64,000 nt of DNA from Oscillospiraceae bacterium (GTDB taxonomy: Bacteria; Bacillota; Clostridia; Oscillospirales; Ruminococcaceae): positions 1-64,000 of the forward strand of contig SFJO01000006.1 of the NCBI GenBank assembly GCA_004555865.1. Reading direction: 5' to 3'. The position numbers and the translations under genes are program-made. Below the pieces are notes generated by a model. It was given only the letters and a program-made list of their open reading frames with translations. It searched no databases and was not told the origin of the DNA. Shown here in pieces: positions 44,464 to 52,864 of this stretch. How positions within the stretch are numbered: the first letter of the stretch is position 1; each line of letters opens with the position of its first letter.

Positions 44464-45360
44464 ATGCCGGTGCTGGAAAATTACTACGAACATCTGTACC
44501 ATAACCCGGTGGTGTCTCTGCGGGGTTATTGTGCACACCATCGGCTGCAGGGCAGCATTCTGGCCTATCTGGATTTCGGCGGTGCCACCGGCAGCGCCAA
44601 GGACGGTCTTGCCGAGGGGATGCTGGCGCTGGCGGCCGAGCAGGGGCTTCTGGCCAAAGGGCAGCCCATTGTGGAGGCCAGCAGCGGCACGTTTGCCGTG
44701 GCTCTGACCATTGCCGCCCGCCACAGCGGCCACCCGGTCACCCTGACCATGCCCGAAGGTGTGCCGGACGAGCGAAAGAAGCTGCTGCGCAGTCTGGGGG
44801 CACAGCTGGCCTTTTCCAGCCCGCTGGATGGCCGCCGCGGTGCCGAACGGCTGGCCCTGGAGTTGGCCGAAGCGCAAAACGGCTACTACACCAACTATTT
44901 TGCCAACGACCTGAACCCGGAATATCATCGGCGGGTCACCGGGCCGAACATTTTGAAGGAGACGGACAGCCGGCTGGATGCGGTGGTCATCGGGGTGGGC
45001 AGCGGCGGCACCATTACCGGCGTGGGCGAATATCTGCGTGCCTGGGAGAACACCGTCAAGGTGGTGGCCGTTGAACCTTATGAAAGCCAGGCCATCGGGG
45101 GCGGCTTTCCGGGTCGGCACGGCATTGCCGGGTTGGGGGCAGGCTTTGTGCCGGAGAATTACAATCCCTATGTGGTTGACCGGGTGATGGCCGTGAACAC
45201 CGGCGAAGCCCAGCGCGCGGCCGATGAGGTGGTGCGCACCGACGGCGTTCCCGCCGACGTAAGCGGCGGAGCCGTGTTGGCCGCCGCCCGCCTGCTGGTG
45301 GAAAAAGGCGAAGCCGCGCGCCCGCTGTGCGTGTTCTGCGGCCGCCGCAGTCTTGAGTGA
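44464..45360 (+). CDS. divergent cysteine synthase-family PLP enzyme
   Basis: 298-residue fold-type II PLP enzyme of the CysK/CBS family. The PLP lysine is K46 in ATGSAKDGLA (usual PTGSVKDR), and the phosphate loop is GVGSGGTITG (177-186). The substrate loop normally reading TSGNTG is SSGTFA (73-78), so the Asn that contacts the PLP ring is replaced by Thr. This argues for a modified substrate or reaction rather than standard O-acetylserine sulfhydrylase. An AGGAGG-type site precedes the ATG. No other cysteine gene is adjacent. Confidence 0.8.
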   Translation: MPVLENYYEHLYHNPVVSLRGYCAHHRLQGSILAYLDFGGATGSAKDGLAEGMLALAAEQGLLAKGQPIVEASSGTFAVALTIAARHSGHPVTLTMPEGVPDERKKLLRSLGAQLAFSSPLDGRRGAERLALELAEAQNGYYTNYFANDLNPEYHRRVTGPNILKETDSRLDAVVIGVGSGGTITGVGEYLRAWENTVKVVAVEPYESQAIGGGFPGRHGIAGLGAGFVPENYNPYVVDRVMAVNTGEAQRAADEVVRTDGVPADVSGGAVLAAARLLVEKGEAARPLCVFCGRRSLE

Positions 45361-45418
45361 AATCATTCGTTTTATCGTTTCTGCAACCGGTGGTTGCCAA
45401 AATGCCGACGGCGGTTGG

Positions 45419-45447
45419 TTGCACCGGTTTGCCCCTTGCCCTATACT
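45419..45447 (+). promoter_or_regulatory. promoter of the XRE-ktrB genes
   Basis: TTGCAC (45419-45424) and TATACT (45442-45447), 17 bases apart, about 95 bases before the XRE start. An imperfect inverted repeat (CAACCGGTG ... CACCGGTTT, about 45383-45430) reaches into the -35 region. Confidence 0.65.
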
Positions 45448-45541
45448 GAAAGCACCGGAACCTGAGCGCTCAAGCAACATCTCACCGGCACGCCGCCCCG
45501 GCTCAACCGAGGGCCGCTGCCCGTAAAAAGGAGAAGATTCT

Positions 45542-46792
45542 ATGACCATCGGTCAACGCATTGCCGCCTTGCGCAAACAGGCCGGGCTCTCGCAGGAGGC
45601 TCTGGCCGCCCAGCTGAACGTCAGCCGCCAGGCCATTGGCAAGTGGGAGGCGGATGCAAGCCTGCCCGGGCTGGACAACCTTCAGGAGCTGGCCCGTGCT
45701 TTGGGCGTGAGCTGTGACGAGCTGCTCACCGGCGAAAAGCGCCCGTCCGCGGCCGACCAGCCCGCGCCGCTCGCCGGGGCCGCGCCCTCGTTGGAGGGCA
45801 TTCAGGCGCTGTTCGCCGAGAGTGAACATCGCCGCCAGGCCAGCCAGAGGCGCCGCAATCGGCGCACGCTGGCCGCCGGCGTTGTGCTGGCCGCCGCGGC
45901 CTTGCTGCTGCTGATCCATTACGCCAGCCAGATGAACTCGCTGAAAAATCAGATGAATCAGGTCACCAACCAGCTGAACGGCCTGTACAGCTCCATCAAC
46001 AGCCGCATTGACTCCATTGAGGGCAACGTGCAGAAAAGCCTGGAGGAGAGCACCAGCCTTGTGGCCGATTGGAGCAGCCAATTCGGGGAATATTCCGAGG
46101 CGGACGGCACCATCTCCCTAACCCTGACCGCCCTTCCCAAAACCGTGGCGGAGGACACCACCGCCCTGTTCCGGGTGCAGCCCAGCGGCGGACAGGAAAT
46201 CGAGGTTCCCGCCCAGCGCCAGGGCAGCAGCTTCACCGCACAGGTCGCGCTTCCCTTGTGCAGCGACTGCACCTTTTCCGTGGGCTTCACCAGCGGCGGC
46301 GTGACTCAGTATCAGCAGCTGGGGAGTGCCTACGACCTGGAACGGCCTTACCGGATGGATCTGAACTTTTATCCCCCCGGTTGGAGTATGACCTACGGCT
46401 TCGCGCCTAAGTTCACTGTGGAAACCCTGCCGATTTACGGCACCTATCCCACCGTGACCGACTCCAACGGCGTTTGCCAACTGAGCCAGTATGTTGTCTC
46501 CGCCCAGCTGGAGGTGTACAATGGAACTCAGCTGCTCACAACGCTGGATGTTCCCGCCGAACAGTGGAAGTCGGTGAACGAGGCGGCCCTCAACACCCCG
46601 TCCGACTCCGTCGCCGCCGAACAGCTTGTGAACGGCATAGCCCGCGGGTATGTGTGGATGGACTGCACCGTCTTTTTGAACGAACAGACCATCTCCCTGC
46701 CCGATGGGTTTGACCCGGACACCGCTTCGTTCCGCTTTGTGCTGCTGATTACCGACAACAATGGCCGCACCACCCGGCTTGAGGCCGACTAA
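45542..46792 (+). CDS. membrane-tethered XRE-family regulator with extracytoplasmic domain
   Basis: 416 residues. An N-terminal XRE helix-turn-helix (residues 6-60; LSQEALAAQLNVSRQAIGKWE) is followed by a basic linker, one transmembrane helix (about 108-127), a short coiled coil (to about 165) and a 250-residue beta-rich extracytoplasmic domain I do not recognise. This is a one-component sensor: the outer domain could sense a signal and the inner HTH act on DNA. AAAAAGGAG precedes the ATG. ktrB follows after 41 bases, so both are probably one transcript. Confidence 0.82.
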   Translation: MTIGQRIAALRKQAGLSQEALAAQLNVSRQAIGKWEADASLPGLDNLQELARALGVSCDELLTGEKRPSAADQPAPLAGAAPSLEGIQALFAESEHRRQASQRRRNRRTLAAGVVLAAAALLLLIHYASQMNSLKNQMNQVTNQLNGLYSSINSRIDSIEGNVQKSLEESTSLVADWSSQFGEYSEADGTISLTLTALPKTVAEDTTALFRVQPSGGQEIEVPAQRQGSSFTAQVALPLCSDCTFSVGFTSGGVTQYQQLGSAYDLERPYRMDLNFYPPGWSMTYGFAPKFTVETLPIYGTYPTVTDSNGVCQLSQYVVSAQLEVYNGTQLLTTLDVPAEQWKSVNEAALNTPSDSVAAEQLVNGIARGYVWMDCTVFLNEQTISLPDGFDPDTASFRFVLLITDNNGRTTRLEAD

Positions 46793-46833
46793 ACCGGGCG
46801 GCCGCCCTTTCTCACTCGTTTAAGGAGCTTTTT

Positions 46834-48216
46834 ATGACGGATTCTTTTACTGCCCGCCTTCGGGCCCGGTTTGACTACTGGCTGCGCACCGCACCGCCCA
46901 CCCGGCTGATCGTCAGCAGCTTTCTGCTGGTGGTGGCGCTGGGCACCCTGCTTCTGCTGCTGCCGTTTTCCACCAAAGCGCCATTAAAGCCCCTTGACGC
47001 ATTGTTCACCGCCGTAAGTGCCACCTGCGTAACCGGCCTGGTGGCGGTGGACACTTACAGCACCTTCACCGGTTTCGGCCAGGCAGTGGTGCTGGCCATG
47101 ATTCAGATCGGCGGCCTGGGCCTGGTGACCTTCGCCAGCTTTTTCACCCTCAGCTTCACCCGCCGGCAGGATTACCGCACCCTGCAGCTGGCAGGCGAAT
47201 CGGTGAGCAGCAGCGGCCTGGCAGAAGCCAAGGGGCTGCTGAGCATGGTGGTGCGGCTGGCGGCCGGGTTTGAACTGGCGGGTGCTCTGCTGATGCTGCC
47301 GGTGTTTGTGCCGCAATACGGGCCGGAAGGCATCTGGATTGCCTTCTTTCTGGCAATTTCCGCCTTCTGCAATGCCGGGTTCGACATTCTGGGCCGTACC
47401 GTGCCCTATGCAAGCCTCACCGGCTACGTGCACAACTGGTACGTGCAGGCGGTGCTCATGTTTCTGATCATCGCAGGCGGCCTTGGCTTCATTGTTTGGG
47501 TTGATCTGATGGAGTGGCCCAAGCGCCGGCGGCTGCGGCTGCAAAGCAAAGTGGTGCTGCTGTTTTCGGCGGTGCTTACGCTGGGCGGGGCGCTGTGCTT
47601 TGCCCTGCTGGAATGGCGCAACCCCGCCACGCTGGGGGCGCTCAGCGGCCCGGACGCCGCCATGGCCAGTCTGTTCCAGTCGGTCAGTGCCCGCACGGCC
47701 GGCCTGAACACCGTGGATCTGGCCAGCCTTTTCTCCCTGACCAAACTGCTCATGTGCATTCTGATGTTCATCGGCGCGGCTCCCGGCGGCACCGGCGGCG
47801 GCATTAAAGTTACCACTGTGAGCGTGCTTTTGGTCACCGTGCTGTGCGTGGCGCGGGGCCAGGAGGATGCCGTGATGTTCGGCCACCGCATCGGCAAAAA
47901 GACCGTTTACCGGGCGCTTACCATTCTTTTGGGTGGGCTGGGTGCCGTGGCGGTGGCCGCTGTGGCCATGTTTTACAACACCTCCAGCGCCGTCAGTGAA
48001 ATAGACAGTATGTTTGAGGCTTTCAGTGCCTTTGCCACCGTGGGGCTTTCGGTGGGCGTGACCGCCACCATGCAGGCCGCTGCCAAACTGGTCACCATTC
48101 TCACCATGTTTGTGGGGCGCGTGGGGCCGGTAGCCCTGGCCATCAGCCTGGCGGGCAGCACCCCGCCCAGCGCCGCCCGCGCCGTGCTGCCCGAGGGTCA
48201 TGTAAACGTGGGCTAA
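46834..48216 (+). CDS. ktrB: KtrB/TrkH-family potassium transporter subunit
   Basis: 460-residue channel-like K+ (or Na+-coupled K+) transporter. The four selectivity-filter loops are visible: TCVTGL, FCNAGF, ARTAGLN and FATVGLS. A Gly-rich GAAPGGTGGGIK segment between the third and fourth repeats matches KtrB. KtrB normally works with a cytoplasmic RCK ring, KtrA; none is encoded next to it. AAGGAG lies 10 bases upstream of the ATG. Confidence 0.94.
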   Translation: MTDSFTARLRARFDYWLRTAPPTRLIVSSFLLVVALGTLLLLLPFSTKAPLKPLDALFTAVSATCVTGLVAVDTYSTFTGFGQAVVLAMIQIGGLGLVTFASFFTLSFTRRQDYRTLQLAGESVSSSGLAEAKGLLSMVVRLAAGFELAGALLMLPVFVPQYGPEGIWIAFFLAISAFCNAGFDILGRTVPYASLTGYVHNWYVQAVLMFLIIAGGLGFIVWVDLMEWPKRRRLRLQSKVVLLFSAVLTLGGALCFALLEWRNPATLGALSGPDAAMASLFQSVSARTAGLNTVDLASLFSLTKLLMCILMFIGAAPGGTGGGIKVTTVSVLLVTVLCVARGQEDAVMFGHRIGKKTVYRALTILLGGLGAVAVAAVAMFYNTSSAVSEIDSMFEAFSAFATVGLSVGVTATMQAAAKLVTILTMFVGRVGPVALAISLAGSTPPSAARAVLPEGHVNVG

Positions 48217-48231
48217 GGTAAAAATTCGCTC

Positions 48232-48260
48232 TTGCAAAGCATTTTTTGTTCTGCTATACT
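48232..48260 (+). promoter_or_regulatory. promoter of the first MATE gene
   Basis: TTGCAA (48232-48237) and TATACT (48255-48260) are 17 bases apart. Transcription would begin near 48267, just before the structured leader. A second TATAAT at 48284-48289 has no good -35. Confidence 0.6.
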
Positions 48261-48291
48261 GGCACTGTTCTCTTAATTGATTGTATAATAT

Positions 48292-48336
48292 GCATCCCCG
48301 TCGCCGGACGGGGTTCCCGGCAGTCTGCCGGATATG
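48292..48336 (+). promoter_or_regulatory. candidate guanidine-IV (mepA-type) riboswitch aptamer
   Basis: Two compact hairpins lie in tandem: CCCCGTC/GACGGGG with a GCCG loop (48296-48313) and CCGGCA/TGCCGG with a GTC loop (48317-48331). They can be enclosed by a GCAT/ATGC helix (48292-48295 with 48334-48337). A terminator and then a MATE exporter gene follow. Guanidine-IV riboswitches are known upstream of MATE (mepA) genes in Clostridia; the match is by context and general architecture from memory, not by covariance search. Another ligand or a plain attenuator remains possible. Confidence 0.5.
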
Positions 48337-48387
48337 CGCCGCGTTTTGCATCGCAGGCCTTTGAAGATGCAAAACCGCGGCGTTTTT
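48337..48387 (+). terminator. leader terminator upstream of the first MATE gene
   Basis: A 16-base-pair stem with one bulge (CGCCGCG-TTTTGCATC with GATGCAAAA-C-CGCGGCG) ends in TTTTT at 48383-48387, only 24 bases before the MATE start codon. This position means read-through must be regulated for the gene to be expressed, as in a riboswitch or attenuator. Its first base overlaps the aptamer's closing helix. Confidence 0.85.
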
Positions 48388-48410
48388 GTGCTTTGGGGAA
48401 GGAGTCCACC

Positions 48411-49736
48411 ATGAACAAGCATACGGCGCTTCAGGAATACACCCGCTATGTCTCGCTGAACGTAGCGGCAATGCTGGGGCTGTCTCTTTACATTCTGGCC
48501 GATACCTTTTTCGTGGCCCAGGGCGTCGGGTCCGACGGTCTGGCCGCGTTGAATCTGGCGGTGCCCCTGTACAACATCATGCACGGCACCGGCCTGATGC
48601 TTGGCATGGGCGGGGCCACCAAGTTTACGCTTCTGGCCAGCCAAGGCAAGCACCGGGACGCCAACCGTATGTTTACCGCGGCGGTTCAGGCCACCGTGTG
48701 TGCCGCCGTGTTCTTTTTCCTGCTGGGGGCGCTGGGCGCACCCGGCCTCACCCGGCTGCTGGGCGGCGAGGGCCATGTGGGGCAGCTGACCTGCACCTAT
48801 CTGCGGGTACTGCTGATGTTTTCGCCGGTCTTTCTGTTCAACGACCTGATGATCTGCTTTGTGCGCAACGATGGTGCCCCCCGCCGGGCCATGGCCGCCA
48901 CGCTCACCGGCTGCCTGATGAACATCCTGCTGGACTATGTGTTCATTTTTCCGCTGGGCATGGGGATGTTCGGTGCGGTGCTGGCCACCGGCTGTTCCCC
49001 CATTCTGGGGCTGATCATCCAGTCCGGCCACTGGCTGGGCGGCAAGGCCGGCTTTCATCTGCAAAAAACGTCCCCCCGCCCGGCGGAGCTTGGCTTCATC
49101 GGCGCATTGGGCTTTCCCTCCTTTTTGTCGGAGGCCTGCTCCGGTGTGGTGATGATCCTGTTCAACACCATTCTTTTGCAGGTGGAGGGCAGCATCGGGG
49201 TGGCCGCCTACGGCGTGGTGGCCAATCTGGCGCTGGTGGTCACCGCCATGTTCACCGGCATTGCCCAGGGCACCCAGCCGCTGCTCAGCCAGGCCTGCGG
49301 CCAGCGTGACGCCGACCGCGTGGGCTTTTTCCTACGATGCGCCATTGCAACGGCTCTGGCGCTCTCGGCACTGGTCATCGCCTGCACCCTGCTGTTTGCG
49401 GACCCCATTGCCCTGGCCTTTAACAGTGAGGGCAGCGCCCGGCTTCAGGCACTTGCCCGCCAGGGGCTGCACCTGTATTTTTTCAGCGCACCGTTTGTCG
49501 GGCTGTGCATTCTGCTGAGCCTGTTTTTCACGGCAACCGACCGCCCTCGCCCGTCCCACATCATCGCGCTTCTGCGGGGCTTCTTCCTGGTGGCGCCCGT
49601 CACCCTGGTGTTGGCCCGCCTGTTCGGCCTGACCGGTGTATGGCTGTCCGTGCCCGCCGCCGAAGCACTGACCGCCCTGATTGGGTTTATGCTGTATCTG
49701 CGCCAGCCCAAGCCGCGGGCCTTGCCGCCGCGCTGA
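48411..49736 (+). CDS. MATE-family efflux transporter (MepA-like)
   Basis: 441 residues, about twelve hydrophobic helices in two homologous halves, typical of MATE cation-coupled exporters. The N-terminal half has LADTFFVAQGVGSDGLAALNLAVP, as in MepA-type proteins. The start MNKHTAL follows GGAAGGAG; upstream in-frame codons lie in the structured leader. If that leader is a guanidine-IV riboswitch, guanidinium-related compounds are likely substrates. Confidence 0.92.
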   Translation: MNKHTALQEYTRYVSLNVAAMLGLSLYILADTFFVAQGVGSDGLAALNLAVPLYNIMHGTGLMLGMGGATKFTLLASQGKHRDANRMFTAAVQATVCAAVFFFLLGALGAPGLTRLLGGEGHVGQLTCTYLRVLLMFSPVFLFNDLMICFVRNDGAPRRAMAATLTGCLMNILLDYVFIFPLGMGMFGAVLATGCSPILGLIIQSGHWLGGKAGFHLQKTSPRPAELGFIGALGFPSFLSEACSGVVMILFNTILLQVEGSIGVAAYGVVANLALVVTAMFTGIAQGTQPLLSQACGQRDADRVGFFLRCAIATALALSALVIACTLLFADPIALAFNSEGSARLQALARQGLHLYFFSAPFVGLCILLSLFFTATDRPRPSHIIALLRGFFLVAPVTLVLARLFGLTGVWLSVPAAEALTALIGFMLYLRQPKPRALPPR

Positions 49737-49740
49737 CCAC

Positions 49741-49768
49741 TTGACAGCCGGAGAAGCCGCATTATAAT
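49741..49768 (+). promoter_or_regulatory. promoter of the second MATE gene
   Basis: TTGACA (49741-49746) and TATAAT (49763-49768), both perfect, are 16 bases apart, a few bases after the stop of the first MATE gene. The perfect palindrome CCTCATGAGG (49771-49780) covers the expected start site. Confidence 0.8.
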
Positions 49769-49783
49769 GACCTCATGAGGCTC

Positions 49784-49812
49784 GCCGGCTGCACACACGG
49801 TGTGCAGCCGGC
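49784..49812 (+). other. 13-base-pair hairpin/palindrome in the second MATE leader
   Basis: A perfect inverted repeat with 13-base arms (49784-49796 and 49800-49812) and an ACG loop. It lies between the start site and the ribosome binding site and has no T-run, so it is more likely an operator or an mRNA structure than a terminator. Confidence 0.7.
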
Positions 49813-49849
49813 TGGGCTTCCGGTTGTTGATGGGAGGAATAAAAAAGCC

Positions 49850-51238
49850 ATGCAAGAAACAAATACCAAAAAGCCGGATCTGATCCACGGCACCCTGTGG
49901 AGCGGCATTCTGCTTTATGCCCTGCCCGTGGCCGCCACTGCCATCCTGGAACAGCTGTTCAACGCTTCCGATGTGGCCGTCGTCGGCAATTTTTCCGTGG
50001 GCGATAAAACCGTGGCCGTTGCAGCCGTGGGTGCCAACAGCCCGGTGATCGGTCTGCTGCTGAACTTTTTCATCGGCATTTCGCTGGGTGCCACCGTCGT
50101 CATCGCCAACGCCATCGGCCGAAACGACAAACAGGTGGTACACCGGGCCGTGCACACCGCAATTTTTATGGCGCTGGCCGGCGGCGTGTTGGTGGCCGCG
50201 CTGGGCGAGGCCTTTGCCAAGCCGCTGCTGAGCACCCTGAACGTGCCCGACGACGTATTTCCCTACGCGCTGCTGTACCTGCGCATCTATCTGCTGGGTA
50301 TGCCTGTGATCCTTCTATACAACTTCGAGGCTGCCATCTTCCGCAGCATTGGCGACACCCGCACACCGCTGGTCGCCCTGACGCTTTCTGGTGTGCTGAA
50401 CGTTGCGCTGAACCTGTTTTTTGTGCTGGTGCTGAAAATGACTGTGAACGGCGTGGCCACCGCCACCGTTCTGGCCAACTGCTTCAGCTCGCTGGTTCTG
50501 CTGCGCCGTCTGCTCACCACCGACCTGCCTGTGCGGATCACGCTGCGCGACCTGGGCATTGATGTGCACATCTTCAAAAAAATCATGAGCATTGGCCTGC
50601 CCTCCGGCATTCAGAGCGCGGTGTTCTCCATCTCCAACATCGTCATCCAGTCCGCCATCAACAGCCTGGGCACCGCGGTCATCGCCGCCTCCAGCGCCGC
50701 CTTCAACATCGAGATCATGGCCTATTATGTGCTGAACTCCTTCAGCCAGGCCTGCACGACCTTTGTGGGCCAGAATTACGGGGCAGGCCGGTTGGACCGC
50801 TGCCGCAAAGCCCTCATTCTGTGCCTGGTGGAAGACCTCATCGCCTCGGCCTGTGCCATCGGGCTGGTGCTGCTGTGCGGCAAATCGCTGCTGGCCATCT
50901 TCAACAACGACCCCGAGGTTATCGCCATCGGCTACACCCGCCTGCTCATCATCTTCTCGGCCTACACATTCAGCATGCTGTATGAGGTGATGTCCGGTTA
51001 TCTGCGCGGCTTCGGCATCTCGCTGGTACCCGCTGTGCTCACCACGCTGGGCGTGTGCGGGGTACGCATCAGCTGGATTCAGTTTGTGTTCCCCCTGCGC
51101 CGCACCCTCTCCACCATCATGATCGCCTATCCGGCCAGCCTTTCCACCACCGCGCTGCTCATCGGCATTGCGCTGTTTGTGTATCGGCCTTCCCGCCGCT
51201 ATGCCGCAAAGCAGGCCAAGCAGTACGCCGGCTGCTGA
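49850..51238 (+). CDS. MATE-family efflux transporter
   Basis: 462 residues with about twelve hydrophobic helices and the two-fold MATE repeat. LLYALPVAATAILEQLFNASDVAVVG near the N-terminus and GLPSGIQSAVFSISNIVIQSAIN at the start of the second half are typical of the DinF/NorM-like clostridial group. The ATG follows GGGAGG by about 12 bases. It has its own strong promoter. It is not a recent duplicate of the preceding MATE gene: the two differ throughout. Confidence 0.93.
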   Translation: MQETNTKKPDLIHGTLWSGILLYALPVAATAILEQLFNASDVAVVGNFSVGDKTVAVAAVGANSPVIGLLLNFFIGISLGATVVIANAIGRNDKQVVHRAVHTAIFMALAGGVLVAALGEAFAKPLLSTLNVPDDVFPYALLYLRIYLLGMPVILLYNFEAAIFRSIGDTRTPLVALTLSGVLNVALNLFFVLVLKMTVNGVATATVLANCFSSLVLLRRLLTTDLPVRITLRDLGIDVHIFKKIMSIGLPSGIQSAVFSISNIVIQSAINSLGTAVIAASSAAFNIEIMAYYVLNSFSQACTTFVGQNYGAGRLDRCRKALILCLVEDLIASACAIGLVLLCGKSLLAIFNNDPEVIAIGYTRLLIIFSAYTFSMLYEVMSGYLRGFGISLVPAVLTTLGVCGVRISWIQFVFPLRRTLSTIMIAYPASLSTTALLIGIALFVYRPSRRYAAKQAKQYAGC

Positions 51239-51260
51239 ACATTTCAGCCTGAACCATACA

Positions 51261-51294
51261 AATGCCCGCCGCAGAGGCTTCTGCGGCGGGCATT
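51261..51294. terminator. bidirectional terminator between MATE and pepT
   Basis: A perfect 15-base-pair stem with a 4-base loop between two convergent genes; T-rich tails follow on both strands. Confidence 0.88.
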
Positions 51295-51320
51295 CTCATT
51301 TTAACGGTGTTTGTATTATT

Positions 51321-52547
51321 TTACTGCGGCCCGCGGGCATACCCCTGCGCCAGATTCACCAGGACCTGAACCGCCCGGTCCATCCGTTCGGCGGTGATAA
51401 ATTCATACACGCCGTGAAAGTTGAAGCCGCCGGTTCCCAGGTTCGGGCAGGGCAGCCCCATGAAAGAAAGCAGGGCCCCGTCGGTTCCACCGCGCACGGG
51501 CTGCTCCGTCGGTTCCAGCCCCGCCGCCCGAATGGCCGCCCGGGCGTGTTCCACAAGATGCATATGCGGCTTAATTTTTTCCAACATATTATAATAGCTG
51601 TCCTGCACGTTCAAAGTGACGGTACCCTCACCGTACACATGGTTCATCCAGGCAGCAATGTCCCGCATCCGCTGCTTGCGCGCCTCAAAGCGCTCCCGGT
51701 CATGGTCCCGCAGGATGTACCCCAGCTTTGCGCCGCTCACCGTGCCGATCATGCTGGTCAGGTGGTAAAAGCCCTCCCGACCTTCCGTATGCTCCGGCCG
51801 CTCCGCCGCAGGCAGCATACCGTGGAATTCCATGGCCAGATTCTGGGCATTCACCATGGTGTTTTTCGCCGTGCCTGGGTGGACCGACAGCCCCCGGAAG
51901 CTCACCGTGGCCCCCGCCGCGTTGAAGTTTTCGTACTCCAGCTCGCCCACATCGCCGCCGTCCACCGTATAGGCAAACGCCGCGCCGAAACGCTCCAGAT
52001 CAAACAGGCTTGCACCCTCGCCGATTTCCTCGTCCGGGGTAAAAGCCACACACAGCGGGCCATGGGGCAGGTTTTCGGCCTGAAGCCGCTCGATGGCCGT
52101 GAGGATCTCCGCCACACCGGCCTTATCGTCCGCCCCCAGCAGAGTGGTGCCGTCGGTGGTGATCAGGGTCTCCCCCTTGCACTTGCACAGATCCGGAAAC
52201 TGCTCCGGCTGAAGGAAACGGCCGGAGGTGCCCAGCGGCACGGTGCCGCCGTCGTAATCCGGGTGCAGCTGCGGGGCCACTCCATCGCCGGGCGCTTCGT
52301 CCGAGGTGTCCATATGGGCGATCAGGCCCAGCGGGGCCGCCTGCTCACATCCGGGCGCGGCCGCCAGGTGGGCATACACATAGGCGTGTTCGTCCATGGC
52401 GGCATCCGTCAGGCCCAGCGCCTTCAGGTCGTCCACCAGCCGCCGGGCCAGTTCGAACTGCCCCGGAGTGGACGGGTGGCATTCCCGGTCCGGTGCCGAC
52501 TGGGTGGCATAGGTCACATATTCCAACAGGCGTTCATAGGCACGCAT
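51321..52547 (-). CDS. pepT: peptidase T (tripeptide aminopeptidase)
   Basis: 408-residue M20B zinc peptidase that removes the N-terminal residue of tripeptides in the cytoplasm. Metal-binding motifs are visible: GLIAHMDTSDE, TTLLGADDKAG, FTPDEEIGEGA and the C-terminal NFHGVYEFI. RGGTDGALLSFMGLPCPNLGTGG is the typical late motif. Divergent from the polysaccharide cluster, with its own promoter. Confidence 0.96.
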   Translation of the reverse strand: MRAYERLLEYVTYATQSAPDRECHPSTPGQFELARRLVDDLKALGLTDAAMDEHAYVYAHLAAAPGCEQAAPLGLIAHMDTSDEAPGDGVAPQLHPDYDGGTVPLGTSGRFLQPEQFPDLCKCKGETLITTDGTTLLGADDKAGVAEILTAIERLQAENLPHGPLCVAFTPDEEIGEGASLFDLERFGAAFAYTVDGGDVGELEYENFNAAGATVSFRGLSVHPGTAKNTMVNAQNLAMEFHGMLPAAERPEHTEGREGFYHLTSMIGTVSGAKLGYILRDHDRERFEARKQRMRDIAAWMNHVYGEGTVTLNVQDSYYNMLEKIKPHMHLVEHARAAIRAAGLEPTEQPVRGGTDGALLSFMGLPCPNLGTGGFNFHGVYEFITAERMDRAVQVLVNLAQGYARGPQ

Positions 52548-52642
52548 CTTCCAAAACCTCCGGTCGTTTTTTTGCTCGAGTCGGCCCGGCGCATCGGCCT
52601 AGGCCGCAGAATTCTCTCTTTGTAAAACCGTTCTTCCCAAAA

Positions 52643-52671
52643 AGTATACCACGCCGCCGGGCCGCTGAAAA
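52643..52671 (-). promoter_or_regulatory. promoter of pepT
   Basis: Extended -10 TGGTATACT (TATACT at 52643-52648) with TTTTCA 17 bases upstream on the minus strand. Confidence 0.55.
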
Positions 52672-52703
52672 GCGCCCGAAGGGCCCCGATTCCGCCCAAG
52701 GGG

Positions 52704-52732
52704 TGGAAAAGCTGTTACTTTTGTGATACAAT
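52704..52732 (+). promoter_or_regulatory. promoter of the surface polysaccharide cluster
   Basis: TGGAAA (52704-52709), 17 bases, then TACAAT (52727-52732) preceded by TGA to give an extended -10. The leader to capE is about 125 bases. Confidence 0.6.
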
Positions 52733-52864
52733 TATCGTATTTATGAGAGTGATTCTGCGCTTTTGCGGGGTTTTGCGGCCTTTTCTCGTCAAAACCGCCG
52801 ACAAAGCGACCGTTTTTCAACGATTTTTGCGGCTTTTGCCGCACCAAGGCAAGGGGGCCCTTTT

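Noticed and set aside
46984..48471. A 495-codon minus-strand frame opposite ktrB
   Set aside because: His/Gln-rich shadow of the transporter gene; it also runs across the riboswitch-like leader.
49784..49812. Guanidine-II (mini-ykkC) riboswitch before the second MATE gene
   Set aside because: The loop contains ACG, but that motif needs two hairpins each with an ACGR loop; only one hairpin is present.
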